DNA of 64,000 bases, taken from NCBI GenBank assembly GCA_964499365.1, contig CAZCKU010000007.1, positions 124,001 to 188,000 on the forward strand, given 5' to 3'. Of the stretch, positions 37,101 to 45,604 are shown piece after piece. The number at the start of each line of letters is the position of its first letter. Positions within the stretch are counted from its first letter, which is position 1. Below the pieces are notes generated by a model. The model had not been told where the DNA came from and did not search any database. It saw nothing but the letters and a program-made list of their open reading frames with translations. The position numbers were made by a program, and so were the translations under genes. The stretch is from PALSA-1316 sp964499365 (lineage in GTDB: Bacteria > Nitrospirota > Thermodesulfovibrionia > Thermodesulfovibrionales > UBA6898).

Positions 37101-37259
37101 AGCGGCATAACCGGCGGCTCCTGCGGCGGAACCATGACTCCGGTCGGAGGACCGGGAAATCCGATGGGCTGCCACAGTTCGGGAACAGCCACAAACCCGG
37201 GGCTCAATCCTCAATGGAGGTGCAACTGGGACGGCTCCCGTTGGTGCAGTCCCCCCTGA
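34185..37259 (+). CDS. Secreted beta-domain protein with C-terminal haem-binding tail
   Basis: About 1024 residues. GGAGGAG precedes an ATGATG start that overlaps the cytochrome stop. A late signal peptide (about 41-62, RILLPIVLLAAVLLPCSPALA) is followed by several beta-sandwich, fibronectin- or IPT-like repeats (for example SYRLCMRDKFGNLG and SYRLCVSDAAGNV). The last 120 residues have CTACH and CVRCH and then a Cys and CH separated by 15 residues (CX15CH). It is translationally coupled to the cytochrome and probably holds it at, or extends it from, the cell surface. The role is inference. Confidence 0.8.
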   Translation: MMKRDKDTRMALIKGLAAIIYFCSASLSLPAGKESCRKRILLPIVLLAAVLLPCSPALASYRYGNHTYPGGSSGGNNTDGSRSTYMAMTSPDIRNMRVTSFRIDYIYSYAQDPRYIRMGLYEGGIPNNPAGALLKYDTGPVLIANTTTYDHAIPLTPPYDLGPNTQFGIALKTDVNFRGVGLFSCMGWPCPTDASGGDCDFFWNNQDEPQDALFHFDPQQPFHAALPGTNLLAGHRVNAYNNVYTTFYYWMTYVLYPSIDSIAPAFLNDGQTDVLVQGAGFENKNEFGTGTSKLWLTENNDWAAPGTKVQQTDTAWTNTAISFTATFGALAPGTTAYLWVENSDGQVNADGYPVVLNVPCPMPPAEVPGALSVTPDDGTLVSGAITITDEFTDTETVYGCLYSTDDGAVWRPGVISGTGPYTCTAGPVTSTEGALLSIRMKATSCGGTSTPSSLLSRTVDALGPAATSFTATPADTKCTLDWSAHDSGTGLHVTVPFEVRWDSALPVANCSSGTLLYSGTDMHREHTGLENGRSYSYRLCMRDKFGNLGETSVVCTLNATPWTVLGDGTSPANGYVGASAVNRTVSTFTLALTNGTVDASDTVTGIVVTGTNTANISASKIYRDDGSTANRYDAGDTLIASSAFSGDTAAFSGLSIPVTSATTQYLVTYDTVAAPAAGETLTAYISSAAAQTYSVDNNDNADATLTLETTAPTTTDNINSSAWQGSEVNVYLSASDSGSGVDAATGIYGCFGTGCIPAVLGGNTMTTSCGAGNACEYAIRYYSVDRAGNTEPVKTDAYLARVDRKPPSGGTFTAFGGGNPIALRWTGITDTGSGITYYSLRRRSGSLPPATCSSDTSVYGGLATSYDDTVVSGQQYSYRLCVSDAAGNVTSDYVATATAGEQCLTVATCTACHGSSPNGGSRVLPPSGHTMHGSQCVRCHREGGGIGAAHVDGKVTLAPDSGWNAAPDIFWPSGITGGSCGGTMTPVGGPGNPMGCHSSGTATNPGLNPQWRCNWDGSRWCSPP

Positions 37260-37320
37260 CGCCGGGACGGCCCCGGAGCGAAGGGTTCGGCCGCACAGCG
37301 TCAGCCCGGAGGACTTGCCG

Positions 37321-37533
37321 TCAGACCGCCTGGCCTGCTATTTTGTAGCCTGCCTTCACGATCGTATCTTCAATATCTTTCTTCTGGACCATGGACTCAT
37401 CGTAACTGACCTCTGCCTGGCCGACCGTCACGTTCAGCGCCGCAACCCCGCTGAGGCCCTCGAGGGCCTTCTTTACCCGCATTACGCAATGCTGGCAGGA
37501 CATGCCCTCGATTCTGATTATTGCATCCGTCAT
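37321..37533 (-). CDS. HMA-domain metal-binding protein (CopZ-like)
   Basis: 70 residues forming one heavy-metal-associated domain. The metal site is GMSCQHC (Cys13, Cys16). These proteins carry Cu(I) or similar ions to P-type ATPases; no ATPase gene is adjacent. AAAGGAGGAATT before the ATG is a strong ribosome-binding site. It is divergent from the haem-kinase gene. Confidence 0.9.
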   Translation of the reverse strand: MTDAIIRIEGMSCQHCVMRVKKALEGLSGVAALNVTVGQAEVSYDESMVQKKDIEDTIVKAGYKIAGQAV

Positions 37534-37620
37534 AATTCCTCCTTTGCATAATTACTGCTTTTATATATAATAATGACAATGGGAGCTGTTTTACAAAAGA
37601 ACATGATATGAAAACCTGAT

Positions 37621-39618
37621 ATGAAAAAAAGAATCATAGCATTTCTATCCCTGCTCTTCGGCTTCTTCACCATCGGGGCGCTAATCTCGATCCTGTATAT
37701 CACCTACACCACCAGAGAACTCAAGAAGATCATTACCCTGCACAGTGTCGAAATCCTCCGGCAGGACCTGCTGATCAAGATCCAGAACGTGGAGCAGGAC
37801 CTGCTGACGGTCCATACGGAACTGGGGAAGAAACTTGATGCGGTCATCGCAAACGTAACTGACCTCGACCGGGCGATCAATAACTGCACCAGCTGTCACC
37901 ATTCGCCCATGGTCTCCGAAAAGCTGGATGCGATCAAAAATCATATCGGCCGCTTCGAGACATCACTGAGCTATTACATCACGGCCTCGGCTGACTCGGA
38001 AAGGATCAGGATGCTCAAGAGTGAGGCGTATGCAACGGGGTCAGAGCTTTCGGGCGTCGTCGCAGAGATGGCCTTTATCGCCAACAAGAAACTGCAGGAA
38101 CGAACCGGCACGGCGCTGACCGGCGTAAGGAGCGCCCAGTGGATCCTGGTCGTTACGCTGGTCGCGGCGTTTCTTATCGGCCTCTGGATAGCCTTCACCC
38201 TCATCAGGAACGTCCTGCACCCTATCAGTGAACTGATCGACGTATCAAAAAATATTGCTTCCGGGAATCTGGGGTATACAACGCACTATATCGACAACAC
38301 GGAATTCGGCCAACTGGCAACGTCGATGAACGAGATGAGTCTCTCTCTGCGCGACGGAAATGAGAAGATCATCCGTCATATGGACCGGCTTGCCGGCCTG
38401 TACAAGGTGACGCTTCCTCTGCACTCCGTCTCGTCCACGGACGAGATTTTCAGGGAGGTTTCAATCAGTGTGGCAAATCTGCTCGACGTCGAGCAGTGCG
38501 GCCTGATGCTTCTGGACGATACCGGAGCTCTCGTAACACATCGCCTCCCGGCCTTTGGCCTGTCCGACGAAGAGGTCCAGCGCATTTCGATCTCAAAGGA
38601 AGATATCCTGAAATTATACTTTGCGAACAACCGGAGACCCCTGATCATCAATGACGCCAAAGGCGACCCCGTCCTGTCGGGCTTGTTCGGAAGCGGCAGC
38701 ACCACGGCACGGAGCATCCTCCTGGGATGGATACGGCTCCAGGGAGAACTTGCGGGCATGATCCGGCTCGCGAACAAGCGCGACGGCAATTTTTCCGAGG
38801 AGTCGGCACGGCTTGTCGGCATCATCTCGAACAACGTCTCGGTGGCAATAGAAAACGCCAAGCTTTATCAGGATCTGAGGGCACAGATGCAGGAACTCCG
38901 GGAGACGCAGGAACAGCTGGTACAGGCGGCAAAACTGGCAGCGATCGGCGAACTTGCCTCCAATGTCGCCCATGAAATCAACAACCCCCTGACCAGCATC
39001 ATGGGCTATGCCGAGCTGATCAGGGAGGAGACCGATCTCCCCAGCATTATGCGCGACATCGATATCATCAGCAAGGAATCGCTCAGGGCCAGGAATATAG
39101 TCCAGCAGCTGCTTGAGTTTGCACGGAAGAGGCCTCTGGAATTGCGTGAAATAGAACCGAACGAGCTTTTACGGGAAACCGTCGAACTCGTCAGGGTCCA
39201 GCTCAAGAACGCCCGGATAAAGATCGTTGAAGAATACGGGGCACTGCCATCCATCATGGGAGATGCCAATCAGCTCAAGCAGGTCTTTCTGAATATCATC
39301 AACAACGCCGTACACTCGATGTCCGACACCGGGGGCGTCCTGACGATTACCACGACCGGCACGGAGAACCATGTGCAGATAGCCATCAGGGACAACGGCC
39401 ACGGCATACCGCCGGAGATTCTCCCCAAAATCTTCGAACCGTTCTTCACGACCAAAAGGGACAAAGGGACAGGACTCGGACTGTCGATAACCTACAAGAT
39501 CATCCAGAGCCATAACGGGAGGATCGACATCAAAAGCGAGGTGGGCAGCGGAACGACCTTCACCCTCGCGCTTCCTCTCTATGTCGCAAAGAAGACCTAC
39601 GTCCCTGTCGGTATCTGA
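37621..39618 (+). CDS. Histidine kinase with periplasmic haem-c site
   Basis: 665 residues: transmembrane helix (about 8-29), helical periplasmic domain (30-180) with one CXXCH (Cys89, Cys92, His93, in NNCTSCHHSP), second helix (about 182-203), HAMP (about 205-260), GAF (about 275-415), coiled coil, HisKA with His451 in NVAHEINNPLTS, and HATPase_c ending GTGLGLSITYKII. The CXXCH lies in the exported part, where haem c can be attached, so this is a probable redox or gas sensor. No response regulator gene is next to it. Confidence 0.9.
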   Translation: MKKRIIAFLSLLFGFFTIGALISILYITYTTRELKKIITLHSVEILRQDLLIKIQNVEQDLLTVHTELGKKLDAVIANVTDLDRAINNCTSCHHSPMVSEKLDAIKNHIGRFETSLSYYITASADSERIRMLKSEAYATGSELSGVVAEMAFIANKKLQERTGTALTGVRSAQWILVVTLVAAFLIGLWIAFTLIRNVLHPISELIDVSKNIASGNLGYTTHYIDNTEFGQLATSMNEMSLSLRDGNEKIIRHMDRLAGLYKVTLPLHSVSSTDEIFREVSISVANLLDVEQCGLMLLDDTGALVTHRLPAFGLSDEEVQRISISKEDILKLYFANNRRPLIINDAKGDPVLSGLFGSGSTTARSILLGWIRLQGELAGMIRLANKRDGNFSEESARLVGIISNNVSVAIENAKLYQDLRAQMQELRETQEQLVQAAKLAAIGELASNVAHEINNPLTSIMGYAELIREETDLPSIMRDIDIISKESLRARNIVQQLLEFARKRPLELREIEPNELLRETVELVRVQLKNARIKIVEEYGALPSIMGDANQLKQVFLNIINNAVHSMSDTGGVLTITTTGTENHVQIAIRDNGHGIPPEILPKIFEPFFTTKRDKGTGLGLSITYKIIQSHNGRIDIKSEVGSGTTFTLALPLYVAKKTYVPVGI

Positions 39619-39834
39619 CGGGCTGCCGGCTACTCCGGGCTGGGATACACTCGTCCCGTTTCTGCACGCATCCGCGCTGCGGCATACCTGATATTTCCTC
39701 CTGTTCTCGCCCCGGCATCACGGCGCATGGCATAAAAGGAGAATCTGCGGCAATGCAACCACGGGAGAAAATGACTGGAAAAGATAGGACCACTTTGTTA
39801 AAATGATAGACTGATTTTCAGGGGGTGTTTGATA

Positions 39835-40575
39835 ATGGAATTAAAAGGCAGGGTAGCACTCATCACCGGCGGGGCCCGCGGCATCGGGAAGGCCATTGCC
39901 GAATGTTTTGCACGGAAGGGCGCTGATCTTGTCATCGCCGATGTCTCCTACGACAGCGCGGCCGAGACGGCAAAGGAACTGGCGGCTTCCGGCATCAAGA
40001 CTGCGGCGCTCAAGCTCGACGTCTCAAAGTCAGACGACGTGGCCGCCGGCTTTGCGGAGATCATGAACCAGTTCGGCAGGCTCGATATCCTGGTCAACAA
40101 CGCCGGCATCACGCGGGACGGACTTCTGCTGAGGATGAAGGAAGAGGACTGGGATGCAGTCATCGGCATCAACCTCAAAGGGGTCTTCCTCTGCTCAAAG
40201 GAAGCGGTCAAGGTGATGGTCAAACAGAAGTTCGGCAGGATTATCAATATAGCCTCGGTCGTTGCCTTCATGGGCAATCCGGGACAGGCAAACTACAGCG
40301 CCTCCAAGGCAGGCATTGTCGGGCTCACCAAGACGACTGCCAAGGAGTACGCGAGCCGCGGTATTACCGCCAATGCGGTGGCCCCGGGCTTCATTGCAAC
40401 GGCCATGACGGATGCCCTTGCTGAAAATGTCAGGCAAGAAATGTTAAAATCTATACCTGCCGGAGCGTTCGGCACGGCAGGCGACGTGGCGAATGCAGTA
40501 GCCTTTTTCGCGTCGCCCGAAAGCAGCTATGTTACCGGCCAGGTCATCCACGTGAATGGCGGGATGTATATGTAG
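39835..40575 (+). CDS. fabG: 3-oxoacyl-[acyl-carrier-protein] reductase
   Basis: 246-residue short-chain dehydrogenase. NADPH site TGGARGIGKA, NNAGITRDGLLLRM, catalytic Ser/Tyr/Lys in NIASVVAFMGNPGQANYSAS and SKAG, and the FabG C-terminus VTGQVIHVNGGMYM. It reduces beta-ketoacyl-ACP in fatty-acid synthesis. The ATG at 39835 follows CAGGGGGTG; a TTG two codons earlier is less likely. First gene of the fabG-acpP-fabF-rnc cluster. Confidence 0.96.
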   Translation: MELKGRVALITGGARGIGKAIAECFARKGADLVIADVSYDSAAETAKELAASGIKTAALKLDVSKSDDVAAGFAEIMNQFGRLDILVNNAGITRDGLLLRMKEEDWDAVIGINLKGVFLCSKEAVKVMVKQKFGRIINIASVVAFMGNPGQANYSASKAGIVGLTKTTAKEYASRGITANAVAPGFIATAMTDALAENVRQEMLKSIPAGAFGTAGDVANAVAFFASPESSYVTGQVIHVNGGMYM

Positions 40576-40664
40576 ATGGGCGTGGGCCCGGTTTCCCGGG
40601 ACCTGCGGACATGTTTTTTTTACACGGTATGATGAATAAAATTGATTAAACTGGGAGGTATCGA

Positions 40665-40895
40665 ATGGTTGAAGAAAAAGTAAAAGAGATTATTGCAAAG
40701 CAGTTGGGTGTCAATGCGGCTGAGGTTGTTCCTGATGCATCGTTTGTCGAGGACCTCGGGGCCGACTCACTCGACACCGTCGAGCTGGTCATGGCCTTTG
40801 AGGAGACCTTTAATATTGAGATCCCCGATGAGGACGCAGAAAAGATCGCCAAGGTCAAGGACGCTGTCGAGTATATAAAGAACAAACAGGCTTAA
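40665..40895 (+). CDS. acpP: Acyl carrier protein
   Basis: 76 residues, acidic, with the phosphopantetheine site GADSLDTVEL (Ser35) and IPDEDAEKI. GGGAGGT precedes the ATG. Its TAA overlaps the ATG of fabF by one base (TAATG), so the two are coupled. Confidence 0.97.
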   Translation: MVEEKVKEIIAKQLGVNAAEVVPDASFVEDLGADSLDTVELVMAFEETFNIEIPDEDAEKIAKVKDAVEYIKNKQA

Positions 40896-42139
40896 TGAAC
40901 AAACGCAGAGTTGTTGTCACGGGGCTGGGGCTGATCACGCCCCTCGGCGTCGGCGTCGAAAAAAGCTGGGCAGGACTTGTTCAGGGGCAGTCCGGGATAG
41001 GGAATATCACCTATTTTGACGCCTCGCTCTTCCCGACAAGAATCGCCGGGGAGGTCCACGACTTCAACCCTGAAGATTACATCGAGCCCAAAGAGATAAA
41101 GAAAATGGACCGCTTCATTCACTTCGGGGTCGCAACCTCGATGATGGCGGTGCAGGATGCAGGGCTCGAGATCACCGGGCAGAACGCTGAACGGATCGGT
41201 GTCTGTGTCGGAGCCGGCATGGGCGGACTCCCGATGATCGAACACTACCACAAGGTCTTTCTCGAAAAAGGTCACCGGAGAATTACCCCGTTTTTCATCC
41301 CGACTCTTATCATCAATATGGCGGCGGGCCAGATATCGATCAGGCACGGGGCTAAGGGACCGAACCAGGCCCCGGCAACTGCCTGCGCAACCGGGACCCA
41401 CGCCATCGGTGATGCCTTCAAAATAATCCAGAGAGGCGATGCCGACGCGATGATCGCCGGGGGGACTGAATCCTGCATCACAAACATGGGGGTCGGCGGC
41501 TTCAATGCGATGAAGGCCCTTTCGACGAGAAACGACGAACCTCAGAGGGCAAGCAGGCCCTTTGACCGCGACCGCGACGGCTTTGTGATGGGCGAGGGGT
41601 CGGGCATCGTCATCCTTGAGGCGCTTGACCATGCGCTGGCGCGCGGGGCGCGTATCTACGCTGAGCTGGTCGGGTATGGCCTGACCGGTGACGCCTACCA
41701 TATGACGTCGCCCGCTCCCGGCGGAGAAGGTGCTGCCCGCTGTATGGCGATGGCCATTCACGATGCCGGGATCTCCCCGGCAGAGATCGACTATATCAAT
41801 GCACACGGCACCTCGACAAAGCACGGCGACGAACTCGAAACCAACGCCATCAAGACGATCTGCAGGGACCACGCGTATAAACTTTGCGTCAGTTCGACAA
41901 AATCGATGACCGGACACCTCCTGGGCGCTGCAGGAGGCGTCGAGGCGGTCGTGTCGGTCATGAGTATTGTCCATAACACGATTCCGCCAACGATCAATCT
42001 TGACAACCCGGATGAGGGATGCGACCTCGATTATGTCCCCCATACGGCACGGCAGGTTGACGTCTCGTGTGCCATGTCCAATTCCTTCGGCTTCGGCGGA
42101 ACGAACGCCTGTCTCATTTTCAGGCAATATACGTCCTGA
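40895..42139 (+). CDS. fabF: 3-oxoacyl-[acyl-carrier-protein] synthase II
   Basis: 414-residue KAS II condensing enzyme. RRVVVTGLGLITPLG start, catalytic Cys in ATACATGTHAIG, His in NAHGTSTKHGDE and SMTGHLLGAAGG, and the closing SNSFGFGGTNACLIF. It elongates acyl-ACP by two carbons. Length and triad are normal. It sits in the conserved order before rnc. Confidence 0.97.
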   Translation: MNKRRVVVTGLGLITPLGVGVEKSWAGLVQGQSGIGNITYFDASLFPTRIAGEVHDFNPEDYIEPKEIKKMDRFIHFGVATSMMAVQDAGLEITGQNAERIGVCVGAGMGGLPMIEHYHKVFLEKGHRRITPFFIPTLIINMAAGQISIRHGAKGPNQAPATACATGTHAIGDAFKIIQRGDADAMIAGGTESCITNMGVGGFNAMKALSTRNDEPQRASRPFDRDRDGFVMGEGSGIVILEALDHALARGARIYAELVGYGLTGDAYHMTSPAPGGEGAARCMAMAIHDAGISPAEIDYINAHGTSTKHGDELETNAIKTICRDHAYKLCVSSTKSMTGHLLGAAGGVEAVVSVMSIVHNTIPPTINLDNPDEGCDLDYVPHTARQVDVSCAMSNSFGFGGTNACLIFRQYTS

Positions 42140-42156
42140 CGCGCACCCAGAGCGAT

Positions 42157-42873
42157 TTGTCACATCCGTCCGGATTACCCTCAAACGAAGAACTCGAAAA
42201 TAAAATAGGCTACACGTTCAGTGACCGCCGGCTGCTGGCCGAGGCCCTCACGCACAGATCCTTTCATCACGAACACGGCGGCGCGGACCTTGCCTACAAC
42301 GAACGGCTCGAATTTCTCGGCGACGCGGTCCTCGGACTGGTCGTCGTGGAATACCTCTTTCTCCTGGAGCAGACCTTCAATGAAGCCGAGCTCGCCAAGA
42401 TGAAGTCGTACCTTGTCTGCGAAGTCGTCCTTGCTGACATAGCCGCCACACTCTCCCTCGGCAGCCACATCCTCCTCGGTAAGGGCGAAGAGGCGACAGG
42501 GGGCCGGACAAAGAAATCGATCCTGTCCGATACCCTCGAGGCCGTGGTCGGCGCGGTCTTTCTGGACGCCGGGTTCGAGACAACGAGGAACCTCGTGCTT
42601 GCCTTTTTCAGGGACAGGATCGATGCCGTCATCAGGACCGGTGACTTCTATGACTACAAGACAACCCTCCAGGAGAAGACGCAGCTGCTGCACGGTATCC
42701 TGCCTGAATACCGCCTGGTAAAACAGCACGGGGCTGACCACAAGAGGGTTTTTACCGTCTCGGTGTTTCTCAACGGTGAAGAACTCGGGACTGCGTCAGG
42801 CCGGAGGAAGAAAGAGGCCGAGGCTCAGGCAGCAAAAATTGCGCTGCAAAAGATTGCGTCTGAACCCCGGTAA
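42157..42873 (+). CDS. rnc: Ribonuclease III
   Basis: About 238 residues. RNase III domain with the signature NERLEFLGDAVLGLVV and the second metal site DTLEAVVGAVFLDAG; a dsRNA-binding domain follows (DYKTTLQEKTQ to AAKIALQKI). The enzyme processes rRNA and other duplex RNA. No ATG is in frame near the domain start; TTG at 42157 gives a normal N-terminus (SHPSGLPSNEELENKIGYTF). An ATG at 42067 would overlap fabF by 73 bases and adds an implausible sequence. Confidence 0.92.
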   Translation: MSHPSGLPSNEELENKIGYTFSDRRLLAEALTHRSFHHEHGGADLAYNERLEFLGDAVLGLVVVEYLFLLEQTFNEAELAKMKSYLVCEVVLADIAATLSLGSHILLGKGEEATGGRTKKSILSDTLEAVVGAVFLDAGFETTRNLVLAFFRDRIDAVIRTGDFYDYKTTLQEKTQLLHGILPEYRLVKQHGADHKRVFTVSVFLNGEELGTASGRRKKEAEAQAAKIALQKIASEPR

Positions 42874-43052
42874 GCCTGTCTCAGGGAGCTTGACAACCCT
42901 GTCGACGGGATCGGCCGGAGGCGCGGGAGCCGGAGATACCATCGGGCCGGTTCAGGCCCTTGTGCCTTGTGCCTGTAATACGTTAATGTAGAATTCTATA
43001 TATTATTATTCATGCTGGGCTCATGGGGGTGGGCGGCAAAAAGGAGACTTTG

Positions 43053-45020
43053 ATGACACTGAACAACCTCTCGCTGCGGTGGAAGATCGCCCTTCCCATC
43101 ATTCTCGTCATTTCCATTGGTATTGTCTTCACCATTGTCCTGACCGGGGTCAAGACAAAGGCGATCGTGCTTGCCGAAATAAAGAATTCCGGGCTTGAAG
43201 GCTACCGGGACACGCTTCTGAATTCGCTCACCACGATGATGATCACCGGGAACTATGTTGAATCGAAAGGGCATTTTCTCGACCAGATGACCAAAATAGC
43301 GGATGTCCGGGTATTAAAGTCCTCTAATGTTGACAAGGATTTCCCCGAGGCAAACAAGGCTGGCGCCAACCTTGTCCCTGATGCAGTCGAGCAGTCCGTC
43401 ATGGAGAAGGGAGCGCAGCAGGTCCTCGTCGAGGGAGAATATATCCGGGGCGTCTATCCCTATATTGCCAGGGCGGATTTCATGGGGAAGAACTGCCTTA
43501 CCTGCCACACGGTCAAAGAGGGTGATGTTCTCGGTGCAATCAGCATTAAACTGCCGCTGTCGAAATCCTACGGCAGGATACAGTCCCTGCAATATGCCTA
43601 CGCCGGGCTCGGCTTCGCCGGAATAATCACGGTCATGCTTCTCGTCATGGGCATCGTCAGTTATTCTCTCAGGCCTCTGGCCAAATTCATGGAGGAGTTA
43701 AAGGAGATCAGCAGCAGGTACTATGCTCAGGAGACAGCACACAGCGAGGGGGATGAAATCATCCGGCTCGAGACAAATGTCAAGGACGTCATCAGCCACT
43801 TCACCGCCATGGTCAACAAGATCATGATCGTCTCGAGCAAATTTCTCCCCATCATCGATATCCTGAAAACCGTCATCGAGAAGGCGGCGCACGGCGCCCA
43901 GACCCAGTCGTCCCAGGCGACCCAGATTGCGACAGCGGCTGAAGAGATGAGCCAGACCATAACCGATATCGCACGGAACGCCTCTACCGCGGCCGAGACT
44001 TCCGGCAGTGCGCTTGAGATAGCCTCCGCGGGCAAGGAAATCGCCGACGGGTCTGTCGGCGGAGTAAAGGAGGTCCATACGGCAACAGTGGAACTCTCGG
44101 CGATGATGGAGGAACTCAACAGGAGGGTCGGCGAGATCGGGGATATCGTCACCGTCATCAAGGACATTGCGGACCAGACAAACCTGCTTGCCCTGAACGC
44201 TGCCATCGAGGCGGCGCGGGCAGGAGAGCAGGGAAGAGGCTTCTCCGTTGTTGCCGATGAGGTGAGGAAGCTCGCCGAGCGGACGATCAAGGCGACCGAC
44301 GAGATCTCCTCCCGTATCCAGGCCGTCCAGACAGAATCCCGACAGACGGCAACCTCCATGGCAAAAGCGACGGAGAAGTCGACAAAGACAGCCGAGCATA
44401 TCGGCAATGTCGGCGATTCCCTGTTCTCGATATTGTCCGAGGTCCAGAAGGTCAAGGAGGAGATCACCAAGATAGCGGTGGCGGTTGAGGAACAGTCGGC
44501 AACGACCAGCGAAGTTGCCCAGAACATCGAGAGCACCTCATCCATAGCCCATGATATTGAGGAGATGGCCGGCAAGGCAAAGACCGAGGTTGTGAGGCTC
44601 TCCGAGGTCGCAGACGAACTCAGGGCGATAACCTCCGGGGTGAAGACAAAAGGCGGGGCGATGGTTATGCTGGAACTGGCAAAGAGCGACCATAGAAATT
44701 TCGTCGGAAAGATCTCCTCCTGCCTGCAGGGCGAAATATCCATGGACCCCGCCACCCTGCCGGACCACCATACCTGCCGGTTCGGAAAATGGTACGACAA
44801 GGCAGGCAGCGAACTCTGCGGAAAAACACCTCACTTCAGTGCCGTTGTTGTCCCCCATGAAAAGATACACCAGCTGGCAAAACAGGCGGTCGAGGCCCAC
44901 AATGCCGGAAACAAACAAAGGGCAGCACAGATATATGAGGAAGTTGTTGCAGTCTCACGCGAGGTGGTGGATCTTGTGGACAAGATCAAGGCGGACTGCT
45001 CGGCGGAATCAGATGCGTAA
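43053..45020 (+). CDS. Chemoreceptor with haem-c periplasmic domain and CZB domain
   Basis: 655 residues. Transmembrane helix (about 12-32), periplasmic domain with CXXCH (Cys148, Cys151, His152, in GKNCLTCHTVKEGD), second helix (about 183-204), HAMP-like segment, methyl-accepting signalling domain with hairpin tip DQTNLLALNAAIEAARAGEQGRGF, and a C-terminal CZB zinc-binding domain (CRFGKWYD and conserved His residues). Start at ATG 43053 with AAGGAG 6 bases upstream. A likely redox or NO/O2-type chemoreceptor. A CheY-like gene lies downstream on the opposite strand. Confidence 0.92.
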   Translation: MTLNNLSLRWKIALPIILVISIGIVFTIVLTGVKTKAIVLAEIKNSGLEGYRDTLLNSLTTMMITGNYVESKGHFLDQMTKIADVRVLKSSNVDKDFPEANKAGANLVPDAVEQSVMEKGAQQVLVEGEYIRGVYPYIARADFMGKNCLTCHTVKEGDVLGAISIKLPLSKSYGRIQSLQYAYAGLGFAGIITVMLLVMGIVSYSLRPLAKFMEELKEISSRYYAQETAHSEGDEIIRLETNVKDVISHFTAMVNKIMIVSSKFLPIIDILKTVIEKAAHGAQTQSSQATQIATAAEEMSQTITDIARNASTAAETSGSALEIASAGKEIADGSVGGVKEVHTATVELSAMMEELNRRVGEIGDIVTVIKDIADQTNLLALNAAIEAARAGEQGRGFSVVADEVRKLAERTIKATDEISSRIQAVQTESRQTATSMAKATEKSTKTAEHIGNVGDSLFSILSEVQKVKEEITKIAVAVEEQSATTSEVAQNIESTSSIAHDIEEMAGKAKTEVVRLSEVADELRAITSGVKTKGGAMVMLELAKSDHRNFVGKISSCLQGEISMDPATLPDHHTCRFGKWYDKAGSELCGKTPHFSAVVVPHEKIHQLAKQAVEAHNAGNKQRAAQIYEEVVAVSREVVDLVDKIKADCSAESDA

Positions 45021-45095
45021 ACAGCGCCGGTAATTGCCGATACAGGAGCAGGAGAGAACCAGCGGGGAGATAGGCCCCGCTGCACTGCCCCGTGG

Positions 45096-45461
45096 CTAGG
45101 GTATAAATTTCCGGATAGCGTTCAGCAGCTCGTGCGGCTTGTACGGCTTGAAAATCCAGCCGCTGGCGCCGGCCTCTTTCCCCTCCTTCACCTTTGCCTC
45201 CTGGGATATGGTCGACAGCACAATAATCGGCACAAAACGGTGTTCGGCCCTGCCTCTGATCTGCCTGATCAGCTCAATACCATCCATCTCCGGCATATTG
45301 ATATCGGTCACGATCAGATCGATCTGCTTTCCGTCCATTTTCGCGAGAGCGTCTTTCCCGTCGACCGCCTCGATCACATCGAAGCCCTCCTTTTTCAGCG
45401 TCAGCGCATTCATCTGGCGCATGACCCCGGCATCATCGACAACCAGTATCATTTTACGCAT
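45096..45461 (-). CDS. CheY-like single-domain response regulator
   Basis: 121-residue receiver: ILVVDDAGVMRQMNALTL, phospho-Asp in DLIVTDINMPEMDG, Thr/Ser switch near VLSTISQ, Lys in FKPYKPHE. AGGAGG is 5 bases before the ATG at 45461; a GTG just before it is also in frame. It is convergent with the chemoreceptor gene, which suggests a chemotaxis or related role. Confidence 0.92.
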   Translation of the reverse strand: MRKMILVVDDAGVMRQMNALTLKKEGFDVIEAVDGKDALAKMDGKQIDLIVTDINMPEMDGIELIRQIRGRAEHRFVPIIVLSTISQEAKVKEGKEAGASGWIFKPYKPHELLNAIRKFIP

Positions 45462-45604
45462 CACAGCCTCCTGTAGATTCTTCCCGTGCGATCAGGGCGA
45501 GCACTCTTCCCGGACTCCGGGTGTGTAGACCTGCTTACAGCATCCGGCAGCTACATAATATATATACCATATTCGCTCCCATTGCAACCCGCCGGTTGTG
45601 GGAC

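Noticed and set aside
40585..40621. Terminator between fabG and acpP
   Set aside because: The GC hairpin is weak and separated from the T-run by about 14 bases.
40892..42184. 430-codon frame on the minus strand
   Set aside because: Exact shadow of fabF with no domain pattern.
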